The position numbers and the translations under genes are program-made. This document shows positions 7,549 to 15,090 of a DNA stretch of 36,491 nt, in pieces. The stretch's first letter is position 1. Each line of letters opens with the position of its first letter. Origin of the DNA: a virus; IMG/VR virus record IMGVR_UViG_3300018421_000082, positions 1 to 36,491 of that record, one strand, 5' to 3'. Below the pieces are notes generated by a model. The model was not told where the DNA came from. It saw only the letters and a program-made list of their open reading frames with translations, and did no database searches.

Positions 7549-8007
7549 ATGATTTCTAGAAAAGATGTTCAATACATGCAGCTGTGTCTTTCTGCTGCCG
7601 GAATATTTTCTACGTGTGGTAAAAAGAAATACTGTGCAGTTCTAGTAGATAATTTGGGCCACATAGTTGGTGTCGGATACAATGGTGGCCCCAAAGGAAG
7701 TGTTCATTGCGAAGATGGCGGATGCCCTAGGTATATGGAGAATAGTCCTAGTGGATCTGTGTATGATAATTGTATTGCTATACACGCAGAAGCTAATGCT
7801 TTCCTTCATTCGGACTACTCTTCTCGGGCTAAAAAACTTTATGTAAATGGACCCCCGTGCTTCGGTTGTGCTAAAATGATATGCAACTCAACCGTTGAAG
7901 AGGTGTATCATTTAAAGGATGACACATACTCTGACTGGAGTAAAGTGAAAGAGTTTTTGGAATCAAGTTCAGTTAAAGTTATAGAGGTGCCATATGCCCG
8001 CATCTAA
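7549..8007 (+). CDS. Deoxycytidylate (dCMP) deaminase family protein
   Basis: This would convert dCMP to dUMP, the substrate of the adjacent ThyX. The 152-residue protein has the zinc-dependent deaminase signature: H79-A-E81 (IAIHAEANA) and PPCFGC with C104 and C107. It also has an N-terminal block (CAVLVDNLGHIVGVGYNGGP) and an extra Cys/His patch (VHCEDGGCPR) typical of phage dCMP deaminases. The length fits the family. It lies in the same run as nrdJ and thyX. A general cytidine or tRNA-adenosine deaminase is less likely given the SVHCEDGGC insert. Confidence 0.87.
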   Translation: MISRKDVQYMQLCLSAAGIFSTCGKKKYCAVLVDNLGHIVGVGYNGGPKGSVHCEDGGCPRYMENSPSGSVYDNCIAIHAEANAFLHSDYSSRAKKLYVNGPPCFGCAKMICNSTVEEVYHLKDDTYSDWSKVKEFLESSSVKVIEVPYARI

Positions 8008-8200
8008 ACTCAATTATTTAGTGGTTTATGATAATCACAGTCAAGTGTATGGCTGTTCTTCTGCTAAGATAGCTCATGACAGCCCTCCTCCAGAGGGTCA
8101 GACAGAAGAAGATAAGAAGATATTTTTTATCACCTATCAGCCGGATACTAGTGAAGTTTCTTTACATAGGGTAGAAAAACAGGAAAAGGAAAATGAGTAA
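7994..8200 (+). CDS. Hypothetical protein (68 aa)
   Basis: A small protein with a beta-rich N-terminal half (LNYLVVYDNHSQVYG), a Pro-rich acidic middle and a charged Lys/Glu tail. AGAGGTG lies just before its ATG inside the end of the deaminase gene, and its end overlaps the next start (8193). It has no recognised family. Confidence 0.5.
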   Translation: MPASKLNYLVVYDNHSQVYGCSSAKIAHDSPPPEGQTEEDKKIFFITYQPDTSEVSLHRVEKQEKENE

Positions 8201-8414
8201 GTTAAAGAAAAAGCACAACAGCAAAATGCTCCCAGGAGATGCAGTTGTTGTTATGCCGTATAGTACGTTGATGTATTTGGCAGAGACTTGTGATATACTT
8301 GGGTCTGAACAAGCAGATGAATCAACGGCTCAAGCCTGGAGAGATATAGCTGATGACATTAGGATTCAATCAAATGAAACACATTATGTCGAACAAGAAG
8401 AAGAAGTCTGGTAA
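8193..8414 (+). CDS. Hypothetical protein (73 aa)
   Basis: The basic N-terminus (MSKLKKKHNSK) is followed by a compact helical region (PYSTLMYLAETCDIL...ESTAQAWRDIADDI) and an acidic C-terminus. AAAAGGAAAA precedes the ATG. It overlaps genes at both ends, consistent with a translationally coupled string of small early genes. Function is unknown. Confidence 0.5.
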   Translation: MSKLKKKHNSKMLPGDAVVVMPYSTLMYLAETCDILGSEQADESTAQAWRDIADDIRIQSNETHYVEQEEEVW

Positions 8415-8571
8415 TAGCTACACAACTTTTCAGCAGTACATGAATAGGTTTACGGAATTCTTTGATTCTGATGAAATATTAGAAGCACAAGTATTTTTTT
8501 CCTATATGATATTGGACGGCTTAGATCCAGAAGATGCTTTTGGCATGGCTGTTGATAGGAGATTTATATGA
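8386..8571 (+). CDS. Hypothetical small helical protein
   Basis: From ATG 8386 it has 61 residues: a basic start (SNKKKKSG) then a helical acidic region (FFDSDEILEAQVFFSYMILDGLDPEDAFGMAVDRRF). ATG 8353 in the same frame has GGAGAG 9 nt upstream and is an alternative start giving 72 residues. The stop overlaps the next start (ATGA at 8568). No family was recognised. Confidence 0.5.
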   Translation: MSNKKKKSGNSYTTFQQYMNRFTEFFDSDEILEAQVFFSYMILDGLDPEDAFGMAVDRRFI

Positions 8572-9359
8572 TAGACCTTTGTATAGTTAACTATAATACT
8601 AGAGACCTTCTGAAAAGATTTCTAGATTGTCTACACTCTGATTTAAATCAGGGCAATAGATGTTGGACGTTAAATATAGCGGATAATGGTTCTAGTGATA
8701 ACAGTCATGATTGGATCATGCAGAACGGTTTAACGTACGAGATATCTAGGTATTTTCAAAATCAAAATGTTGGCTACTCTTCTGCCTGCAATAATATGGC
8801 ACATCATTCTACTTCTGAAATAATAGGTTTATTAAATTCAGATGTTTGGATGTCATCTTCTGATGTTAAAAAGATACAAGACATATTTGATCAGAACGAA
8901 GATATACATATACTTGGACCAAAGCAAAGAGATGAAAATGGTTTCATAACTCATGCTGGAATAGTTGGTACGAATACTGCTCCTAAACATAGGGGTTGGA
9001 GAGAGCATGATCCTGGAGATGAACTCTATAGGGATAGAATTAACTGTGTGACAGTTTCTGGCTCAGCCTATTTTATTAGGCGCTCTGTGTGGGATGCGTT
9101 AACTAATGATCCAGAGTATCGTAAAATGTTCCCTAATGCAGTCGGTGCATTTTTGCCAACTCCTCACTATTATGAGGAGACGTGGTGTTCGTATTTTGCT
9201 AGACACAGAGGCTATAATTTAGTCTATGATGGTTCCGTTTCTATAGGTCACAGTTGGCATAAGTCTTCTGCTGTCGGCGGACACGCTGATCAACATTTTT
9301 CTACTAGCAGAGAGATTTTTAGAGATGCATGTGATATGATAGGTATAGAGAGAGATTGA
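8568..9359 (+). CDS. Glycosyltransferase family 2 (GT-A fold)
   Basis: A 263-residue protein with the GT2 N-terminal pattern: a short beta strand then NYNTRDLLKRFLDCL, the nucleotide-sugar binding block ADNGSSDNS, NVGYSSACNNM, and the metal-binding D-x-D equivalent in LLNSDVWM. A later FIRRSVWD and EETWCSYFARHRGY block resembles the acceptor region of rhamnosyl/galactosyl-type GT2 enzymes. It would transfer a sugar from an activated donor in the cytoplasm. The acceptor (virion protein, DNA base or surface glycan) is unknown. It overlaps both neighbours by 4 nt or less. Confidence 0.8.
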   Translation: MIDLCIVNYNTRDLLKRFLDCLHSDLNQGNRCWTLNIADNGSSDNSHDWIMQNGLTYEISRYFQNQNVGYSSACNNMAHHSTSEIIGLLNSDVWMSSSDVKKIQDIFDQNEDIHILGPKQRDENGFITHAGIVGTNTAPKHRGWREHDPGDELYRDRINCVTVSGSAYFIRRSVWDALTNDPEYRKMFPNAVGAFLPTPHYYEETWCSYFARHRGYNLVYDGSVSIGHSWHKSSAVGGHADQHFSTSREIFRDACDMIGIERD

Positions 9360-9361
9360 TC

Positions 9362-9766
9362 ATGCCAAAAAAAGTTTTTCTTTCAGGTGCAATTGAAGGT
9401 CACGAAGAGTATGGCCGTGAGTGGAGAAAGGTTGCTACTCACGAGCTACATCTAAGAGGCTATGATGTACTGGATCCTACTACGGTTTCAGATTCTTTTT
9501 ATGAGACTCCTGAAGAAATTGTTGAGAAGAACTTGTTTCTCCAGAAGAGAGCTGATATAATTCTCGTAGAGTACATGATCTCAGATCGTCAATATATAGG
9601 TACAGACTTTGAGATGGCGTGGGCAAAGTTTCACGGGCAACCAGTGATAGTTTTCGCTTCACCGCAAGCATCTTCTAGAGTGTACCTAAAATATATGGCA
9701 ACAAAACTTGCATCATCGATGCAAGATGCGATAGAGTATATCGCTGTTAACTACCCAACAAACTAA
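9362..9766 (+). CDS. Nucleoside 2-deoxyribosyltransferase-like protein
   Basis: A 134-residue protein with the fold pattern of this family: VFLSGAIEG at the N-terminus (substrate loop), DVLDP, RADIILVE and GTDFEMAWA, where E84 occupies the position of the family nucleophile and D65 is also conserved. Such enzymes move deoxyribose between bases, so it would fit the dNTP-supply genes nearby. ATG 9362 is preferred; an in-frame TTG at 9356 exists. Related folds hydrolyse nucleotides or sense NAD derivatives, so the exact substrate is uncertain. Confidence 0.65.
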   Translation: MPKKVFLSGAIEGHEEYGREWRKVATHELHLRGYDVLDPTTVSDSFYETPEEIVEKNLFLQKRADIILVEYMISDRQYIGTDFEMAWAKFHGQPVIVFASPQASSRVYLKYMATKLASSMQDAIEYIAVNYPTN

Positions 9767-9781
9767 CCCGAAAGGTTAATA

Positions 9782-9976
9782 ATGTCAGAGAATAAGTACA
9801 AGTACTTCACGGTTACTACAACTGCAATCGTTAAGGCTCCTAATAAGACATCCGCTGAGAAAATTGCCATGAGCAATCGTCGTACCGTTACTGGTGTTAA
9901 CGGTGAGCTCATCTATAAGGATGTTGAGACTGATCGGATTACTGCCGTTCAGGCTCGTCAGCAGCTGTCTAACTGA
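9782..9976 (+). CDS. Small, probably highly expressed protein of unknown function
   Basis: A 64-residue protein, rich in Thr, Lys and Ala, with beta strands likely at both ends (YFTVTTTAIVKA; ELIYKDVETDRI). GAAAGG precedes the start. Its codons favour C- and G-ending forms much more than its neighbours do, as in the structural and lysis genes, implying high expression. A perfect 11-bp G-rich hairpin follows the stop (9999-10026). No family was recognised. Confidence 0.55.
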   Translation: MSENKYKYFTVTTTAIVKAPNKTSAEKIAMSNRRTVTGVNGELIYKDVETDRITAVQARQQLSN

Positions 9977-9998
9977 TTAACTAATTTGTCGTATTGGA

Positions 9999-10026
9999 AG
10001 GGGGGAGGGTTAACGCCCTCCCCCCT
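9999..10026 (+). terminator. Perfect G/C-rich stem-loop, possible terminator
   Basis: AGGGGGGAGGG (9999-10009) pairs without mismatch with CCCTCCCCCCT (10016-10026) around the loop TTAACG. No run of U follows, so it may act as a factor-dependent terminator, an attenuator or an mRNA-stabilising end rather than a classic intrinsic terminator. The next gene starts 21 nt downstream. Confidence 0.5.
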
Positions 10027-10047
10027 ATGGCGTAGATGTGAGGTAAA

Positions 10048-10743
10048 ATGATCTATGCACAAATGATAGGAAGAAATGAATCTTCAAGATTTCTAGTCGA
10101 CGTACTGGAAAGATTATCTACTCAAGTAGATAAGATAATATTTACTGATGATTGTTCTGATGATGACACTCCAGAAATAGCTTCTCAGTATGCAGAAGTG
10201 TTTAGAACTCCGGAGCAATTATTTAACGTTCACGAAGGAAAACTAAGAGCATTTGCGTGGTCAAATCTCTCTAAGTTTGCTTCCGTAGGTGACTGGGTTA
10301 TCGCAATTGATTGCGATGAGAAGCTATTTCATACAGGAAATATGCCTATATCTGATGTATTAGATAATTCTCCTTTCGATGTGGTAAACGTTCGCTTTTA
10401 TCACATGTGGAACGAGCATCAGTATAGGGTGGATAAGCTTTGGGCTCCTACAAATAGCTCTCGTATATTTAGGTATATGGAGGATGGGGCATTCTTGAAT
10501 AGGGAGCTAGCATGTGGCTCTGAGCCTACCTATGTTAGAAATTGGATAGGCGCAAGAAACTTTTGGACTGACTCCAATCTTGTCATGCAGCATCTGGGAT
10601 ATATAAGAGACGAAGACAAGCAGTCTAAATACGAAAGATATTCGAATATAGATGGTGGTAAGTTCCACAACTTAGATCATATTAATTCAATTGTAGATGA
10701 AAACCCAGTTTTAATTAACTGGAGTTCATTAATCGAAAACTGA
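10048..10743 (+). CDS. Glycosyltransferase family 2-like protein
   Basis: A 231-residue protein with GT2 features: IGRNESSRFLVDVLERL at the N-terminus, the donor-binding TDDCSDDDT block and the catalytic-type AIDCDEKLF (D-x-D) near residue 92. The middle region (YHMWNEHQYRVDKLWAP) and late FRYMEDGAF resemble short single-domain glycosyltransferases that read NES/NEA at the N-terminus. AGGT lies upstream of the ATG. It forms a pair with the following gene. Donor and acceptor are unknown. Confidence 0.7.
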   Translation: MIYAQMIGRNESSRFLVDVLERLSTQVDKIIFTDDCSDDDTPEIASQYAEVFRTPEQLFNVHEGKLRAFAWSNLSKFASVGDWVIAIDCDEKLFHTGNMPISDVLDNSPFDVVNVRFYHMWNEHQYRVDKLWAPTNSSRIFRYMEDGAFLNRELACGSEPTYVRNWIGARNFWTDSNLVMQHLGYIRDEDKQSKYERYSNIDGGKFHNLDHINSIVDENPVLINWSSLIEN

Positions 10744-10754
10744 TAGGGGTAAAA

Positions 10755-11393
10755 ATGACTTTTTTAGATCCTAAGCACTCACTAATAAATTTAACTTATG
10801 CAATGAGCAATAAGCAAAAGTTTGCGTACATAAATGTACCCAAGGCTTCTATAGTTGCCTTGAGTAAGAATAGCGAAAACTCTTTTCCTAACTTCTTTGC
10901 CAAGAACGTTGTTACTTCGTTGAAGGCTAATGACAAGAACATCATGAAGGCTGTGTCCCATTCGCTTCAGTCAGACATAGAAGCTAATAGACACTATAAG
11001 ATAGGCCTACATAAGGGCGGTGAGTATTACTATTCAAATATTTTTGAATACTATTATCTAAATGATAGAGATGTTATATCTTCTATATCAGATTTTTATA
11101 TCAAGTACTCTAAGTCTGCTATCGTGACATTTCATGATAAGAAAATGGCTGCAAAACATTTTGGACACAATATTCACGTAATCAGCATCCCTTATTCTAA
11201 CTACTACAATAAGGTTGATGACGTTTATGCGCAGCTTGCGGAGCTTGATGGTGAGTTGGACTACTGTCTACTTGACTGTGGTGTTTTTGGTTTAGGATTG
11301 TTACCTAAGGTTTGGAAGAATCTTAATGTTTCAGTCATAGATCTTGGTAAGATGTTGACTTTAAGTAAGGGGCATAAGCAAAAAGTATCATGA
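10755..11393 (+). CDS. Hypothetical protein, possibly GT-D-like glycosyltransferase
   Basis: A 212-residue protein after AGGGGT at the usual spacing. The C-terminal third reads YCLLDCGVFGLGLLPKVW then VSVIDLGKML, which resembles the end of GT-D fold glycosyltransferases (a Gly-rich strand-loop followed by a strand ending I-D-x-G). The N-terminal part is helical and Lys/Asn-rich. The resemblance is weak and by eye only, so function is not asserted. Its position directly after a GT2-like gene supports sugar metabolism. It overlaps the next gene by 4 nt. Confidence 0.5.
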   Translation: MTFLDPKHSLINLTYAMSNKQKFAYINVPKASIVALSKNSENSFPNFFAKNVVTSLKANDKNIMKAVSHSLQSDIEANRHYKIGLHKGGEYYYSNIFEYYYLNDRDVISSISDFYIKYSKSAIVTFHDKKMAAKHFGHNIHVISIPYSNYYNKVDDVYAQLAELDGELDYCLLDCGVFGLGLLPKVWKNLNVSVIDLGKMLTLSKGHKQKVS

Positions 11394-12049
11394 ACAAGAA
11401 TCGGAAGACTTACAAAAAAGTTGATCCCGATGACTTAGACTTTTTGACGGACCTTCTTTTTGATAGCGACCTCTCAATATCTGCTATAGCCTCTGAGCTT
11501 GATGTAAGCGTAAAAGAGGTTAATAGTATGATCAACCATCTTGGTCTTTCTTGGTTAAAAGAATCAAGAAAAAAGATGTCAAGAGGTCAGACAGCTTTAA
11601 CTAACATTATGAAAAAGCTTCTTCCTGGAGAGGAAGTTGTTAATGAGTTTCATATTGGAAATAAGATGAAGCTTGATGTCTATTGTCCGAGATTTAAACT
11701 CGCTGCAGAGTATCATGGTCGTCAGCATTTCTACTTCACAAGTAGATTTTATGATTCTAAATATGATTTTGAGCAGGCTCAGAAAAGAGACGAAGAGAAA
11801 GTTCAGTATTGTAAGGATAATGGAATAGCTCTTGTTGTATTTAGGTATAACGATTCTCTGACTGAGCAGAGCGTTTATGATAGAATGTTAGATGCTATAA
11901 GAGATACTCCAATTGAGCCACGTATTCCTAAGAAAAAGTATTCTGTGGTTAATTCAGACTTCTATAAAGAAATGAAGAAGAAGAATTCAGAGTATCGAAA
12001 AGAAGCATATAGAAGAATGAAGGACTCTAAACTTGATGGCAATAGATGA
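11390..12049 (+). CDS. HTH plus PD-(D/E)XK/Vsr-like endonuclease
   Basis: A 219-residue protein in three parts. Residues about 14-55 form a helix-turn-helix (LSISAIASELDVSVKEVNSMI). Residues about 85-155 form a restriction-like nuclease core with D96 (LDVYCP), E107 (AAEYHGRQH) and a late FRYN strand. The remainder is a basic tail (RMKDSKLDGNR). The E-x4-QH variant is that of Vsr/DUF559-like nucleases rather than ExK. It probably cuts or resolves DNA structures during replication. Its end overlaps the helicase start, consistent with a replication role. Substrate is unknown. Confidence 0.65.
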   Translation: MNKNRKTYKKVDPDDLDFLTDLLFDSDLSISAIASELDVSVKEVNSMINHLGLSWLKESRKKMSRGQTALTNIMKKLLPGEEVVNEFHIGNKMKLDVYCPRFKLAAEYHGRQHFYFTSRFYDSKYDFEQAQKRDEEKVQYCKDNGIALVVFRYNDSLTEQSVYDRMLDAIRDTPIEPRIPKKKYSVVNSDFYKEMKKKNSEYRKEAYRRMKDSKLDGNR

Positions 12050-13490
12050 AGAGCTGGATGTTCAAGAGACAAACTTAGAGTATCAGGTATTCGCACTCTG
12101 CTTTAAGGAGCAGGGTGCAATATCTTTTTTCAACAAGAATCTACCTGATGATATTGTCGGAATTGTTCATGGGGAAAAAGGTATTCACGAGTTTTACTCT
12201 GCTCTAGTTTCTTATCATAGGTCTACTGGTTTAGACGTGGTGGATCCCAACGCATTTAAGCTGTGGCTTTCAGACGAGACCGATATTTACGCTGCCCTTG
12301 GAGGATCTGAGGGTGTCGGTGTAATGATGTCTTATATATCTGATTTAGAGACTGCAAGCAAAGAGTCTTTAGCTGAGCTTGTTAAGCATAAGGCAAGTAA
12401 GAAGAAGCAGTCTAATTATTTAGATGAGCTTCGTCTACTAATATCTAAAAAGGGTCTTCGTAGTGATGAGGATATAGCAAGAATTAGTTTCTTGACTTCT
12501 CAAATCAACGAGATTGAGTCCCTTGTAAAAAGAAATCCTTTTGAAGATATAACCACTGCTAATGATATCTCTAGTAGAGCAGTAAAACTTCTTGATATAC
12601 CAGACTTTGTTCCAACACAATTTAAGTCCTTGAATAGAGCCATGGGTTATACGGATGAGGGCGGCTTCTTTAAGGGGGCTGTGCATGCTGTCATAGCCCC
12701 CTCAGGTAAGGGTAAGAGCACTTTTGCTAAGTGTCTAGCTAATCACTGGCTGGATAATAATTATCGTGTTCTTTACGTTAATTTTGAAGAGGCTATAGGT
12801 CACTGGGAAAGAATATTAATGACTCAAATTTTAGGTCAGAATGTTTACTCGGAAGCAGATAAGTGGTCTGAGCAGCAGAAAAAAGAGAACATAAGAATTT
12901 TTCAGGAGAAGTTATCTCAATGGGGTGATCGTCTTATGGTTAGACATGATCCCGACACTCCTTATTTTGAGGATTTAGAGTCATGGCTTAGAGAGCTGGT
13001 TGGGTCAGATGCGCCAACTCCCGATGTGGTGATTATAGATACTATTCAGTCTATGTTCACGCGCGGCAAAGGTAAACCTCGTTGGGGTGAGTTTGAGGAG
13101 ATGATGGTTAAGCTTGAGAAGCTTGCTAGAGACATGAATTGTGTCTTAATAATTACTGCTCAAGAGAATTCAAATAGAATGAAAGAGAAAAGAGAGGTTG
13201 TTCAGCAGTCTGATACCGGTGGTTCGCTAGCCATTCAACAGAAGTGTGCCGTCACTATCTTCATAACAGAGAAGCGCTTAGCAACCGATGACGATACTGA
13301 AGATGAGAACATAATGCAGCTACAGATACCTAAGAATAGGATTACTGGCTCTTCTTTTACTTATGATCCTCCTTTGGTTCGTTATGTTGACAGTAAGAAA
13401 ATTTATGAAGATTATGAAGTTGTTGGAGATAGTTCTTATTCAGAGTCATCTGCTTTTAATGATCTTTTAAATGGAGAGGGATTTGACTAA
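12036..13490 (+). CDS. dnaB: Replicative DNA helicase, DnaB family
   Basis: A 484-residue RecA-fold helicase. An N-terminal helical domain (about 1-120) is followed by a linker and an ATPase core with Walker A APSGKGKST (221-229) and Walker B VVIID (331-335). The later TAQEN (sensor region) and the Q-rich SDTGGSLAIQQKCAVTIFI stretch are typical of DnaB. It would unwind the fork as a hexamer ahead of the phage polymerase. ATG 12036 is used; an in-frame TTG at 12033 is better spaced from AAGGA (12019-12023) and could be the start. The next gene follows by TAATG overlap. Confidence 0.85.
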   Translation: MAIDEELDVQETNLEYQVFALCFKEQGAISFFNKNLPDDIVGIVHGEKGIHEFYSALVSYHRSTGLDVVDPNAFKLWLSDETDIYAALGGSEGVGVMMSYISDLETASKESLAELVKHKASKKKQSNYLDELRLLISKKGLRSDEDIARISFLTSQINEIESLVKRNPFEDITTANDISSRAVKLLDIPDFVPTQFKSLNRAMGYTDEGGFFKGAVHAVIAPSGKGKSTFAKCLANHWLDNNYRVLYVNFEEAIGHWERILMTQILGQNVYSEADKWSEQQKKENIRIFQEKLSQWGDRLMVRHDPDTPYFEDLESWLRELVGSDAPTPDVVIIDTIQSMFTRGKGKPRWGEFEEMMVKLEKLARDMNCVLIITAQENSNRMKEKREVVQQSDTGGSLAIQQKCAVTIFITEKRLATDDDTEDENIMQLQIPKNRITGSSFTYDPPLVRYVDSKKIYEDYEVVGDSSYSESSAFNDLLNGEGFD

Positions 13491-14266
13491 TGTTATCTTT
13501 AACTACAGATGCCATAAAAGATTTTCAGACCTGTGAAAGATTGTATGACTATAGGTATGTAGAACAGCTTTCAGAGAAGTTGTACTCTAGAGATATTTAT
13601 ACAATTAGGTTTGAGCAAACAATTAAAAATATATTGTATTACTTTTGGTACAAGAAGCAAGCTGGTATTTCTCCGTCTTTTTCTTCAATATTGAATCGGT
13701 GGGAGAAGTTGTGGTTTCCTAAGAATATGGATTCTTATGATATAATAACAGAGCAACACGAAAGCGCTTACGGCAATGTTGCTAGTTTAACAACTAAAGC
13801 TTCGTCAGTGCTCCTGAATTTTCATGAGAAATATTCTGACTATGAAATGATACCGATAGCTATTAGCGAAGACTATGTTGCTGTAGTAAATAAAAATGTT
13901 AGAGTTGAAGATACCTTTGATTTAATTTACCATAAGAATGGAAAAAACTATGTTGTAAAGTTTTTGTTCAACTATAGAAATGCCAATAGGTTTATGTATC
14001 AGGTAGATTTTGCGACGATGTATATTGGTTTTAAAAATCGTCATCCTTCCAAAGCTGCAGATACCCATTTTGGTTACATAGATCTTTTGTCAGATAACCT
14101 AAAGTTCAACGAGTATGATATTAGCCAAGAAGATGTTGACTCTGTTGAGTATTGGGGTGACGTAATATTTGAAAAAGAAGTTTTTGTTCCTAGAAGAGGA
14201 ATGACTCCTTATTGTAAAAAGTGTCCGTTTGATGAGCCTTGCTCAAAGTGGAATGGTTGGAGATAG
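13490..14266 (+). CDS. Cas4/RecB-like Fe-S protein with degenerate nuclease site
   Basis: A 258-residue protein with the four-cysteine frame of Cas4/AddB-type nucleases: C15 near the N-terminus (FQTCERLYDYRY) and C242, C245, C251 at the end (YCKKCPFDEPCSKW), which would hold a 4Fe-4S cluster. The nuclease core is altered. D144 is present (DTFDLIY), but the D-x-K strand expected about ten residues later reads VVKFLFN, with no Asp-x-Lys, and the N-terminal active-site His is not seen. It may be a structural or DNA-binding subunit. A second, intact homologue lies at 20567. Confidence 0.65.
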   Translation: MLSLTTDAIKDFQTCERLYDYRYVEQLSEKLYSRDIYTIRFEQTIKNILYYFWYKKQAGISPSFSSILNRWEKLWFPKNMDSYDIITEQHESAYGNVASLTTKASSVLLNFHEKYSDYEMIPIAISEDYVAVVNKNVRVEDTFDLIYHKNGKNYVVKFLFNYRNANRFMYQVDFATMYIGFKNRHPSKAADTHFGYIDLLSDNLKFNEYDISQEDVDSVEYWGDVIFEKEVFVPRRGMTPYCKKCPFDEPCSKWNGWR

Positions 14267-14267
14267 T

Positions 14268-14954
14268 ATGGCTAAAAATATGTTAGATGAAATTATTGAA
14301 TCTGGTTCAGATAATTTTGAAGATCAAGAAAATGATGTTCTAAAAGATATCTTAGAGGAAATAAACTATATTGAGAATGATGAAGTAAAATCTTTTGTTA
14401 GATCTGTAATGCTGAAAGCAAAGTCTTTTTGGACTATTCCCTCTAGTTTTTCTGGCAAGTATCATCCGCCAGATGAGCATGGTGAGGGTGGAAATCTTTT
14501 GCACACAAAGCGTGTTGTAAGAGTGGCTAGATCTATATGTGATTCTTATACCGTTACTTCAGATGAGAGAGATATGGTTATGGCTGCATGTCTTCTCCAT
14601 GATGTAACCAAGGGAATTAGTTCCAGTGATGACGATATGTTTCACTATGATCCGATGCACCCATACACTGTTGAGGCTTTAGTTAAGAAAGCTATAGAGT
14701 ACGATAAAGAGTATTCGACAGATGGTTCTTCTACTACCCTGTTCTTGAATGAAGAGGCTGTTCATACTATACTTAGACTGGTTAGATGTCACTTGGGCCC
14801 TTGGTCTCCGGTGCCAGAAACTTACCCTATAACTTATCTAGATTATATTGTCCATCTTGCAGACAATGTTGCCAGTAAAATACATTCTTATATTGAAGAT
14901 AGTGAACTTATAAATGAAAAGTGGAGAAAAGACAAAGAGTCAAAGAATAGCTAA
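14268..14954 (+). CDS. HD-domain phosphohydrolase
   Basis: From ATG 14268 (GGAG 8 nt upstream) it encodes 228 residues with an HD metal-binding set: H79 (GNLLHTKRV), H111-D112 (LLHDVTKG), H175 (RCHLGPW) and D199 (HLADNVASK). This is the pattern of HD nucleotidases and YhaM-type hydrolases that cut nucleotides or nucleic acid 3' ends. The acidic helical N-terminus (1-50) carries no known motif. Its place between helicase, Cas4-like and primase genes suggests nucleic acid or nucleotide processing. Substrate cannot be told from sequence. In-frame upstream starts (14229) would overlap the previous gene more. Confidence 0.75.
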   Translation: MAKNMLDEIIESGSDNFEDQENDVLKDILEEINYIENDEVKSFVRSVMLKAKSFWTIPSSFSGKYHPPDEHGEGGNLLHTKRVVRVARSICDSYTVTSDERDMVMAACLLHDVTKGISSSDDDMFHYDPMHPYTVEALVKKAIEYDKEYSTDGSSTTLFLNEEAVHTILRLVRCHLGPWSPVPETYPITYLDYIVHLADNVASKIHSYIEDSELINEKWRKDKESKNS

Positions 14955-15090
14955 TAGATATCATCTAATTAGTATTCTTGATTGGATTATTAAAGAGTCC
15001 GTTTATCATAGGACTCATTCAGATAATTTTACAGAAGATCCAATTCATGTTAATATTGATGCGGAAGAAATTAAGGCTGTAATAAAATGA
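14914..15090 (+). CDS. Hypothetical small protein (58 aa)
   Basis: A short frame from ATG 14914 to TGA 15090 fills the gap between the HD gene (overlap 41 nt) and the primase, whose ATG overlaps this stop as ATGA. The product is helical at first (RIANRYHLISILDWIIKE), then acidic and polar. GATAGTGA is a weak upstream ribosome-binding sequence. Support is that it accounts for the otherwise uncoded 130 nt and has perfect coupling with the next gene. Function is unknown. Confidence 0.5.
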   Translation: MKSGEKTKSQRIANRYHLISILDWIIKESVYHRTHSDNFTEDPIHVNIDAEEIKAVIK

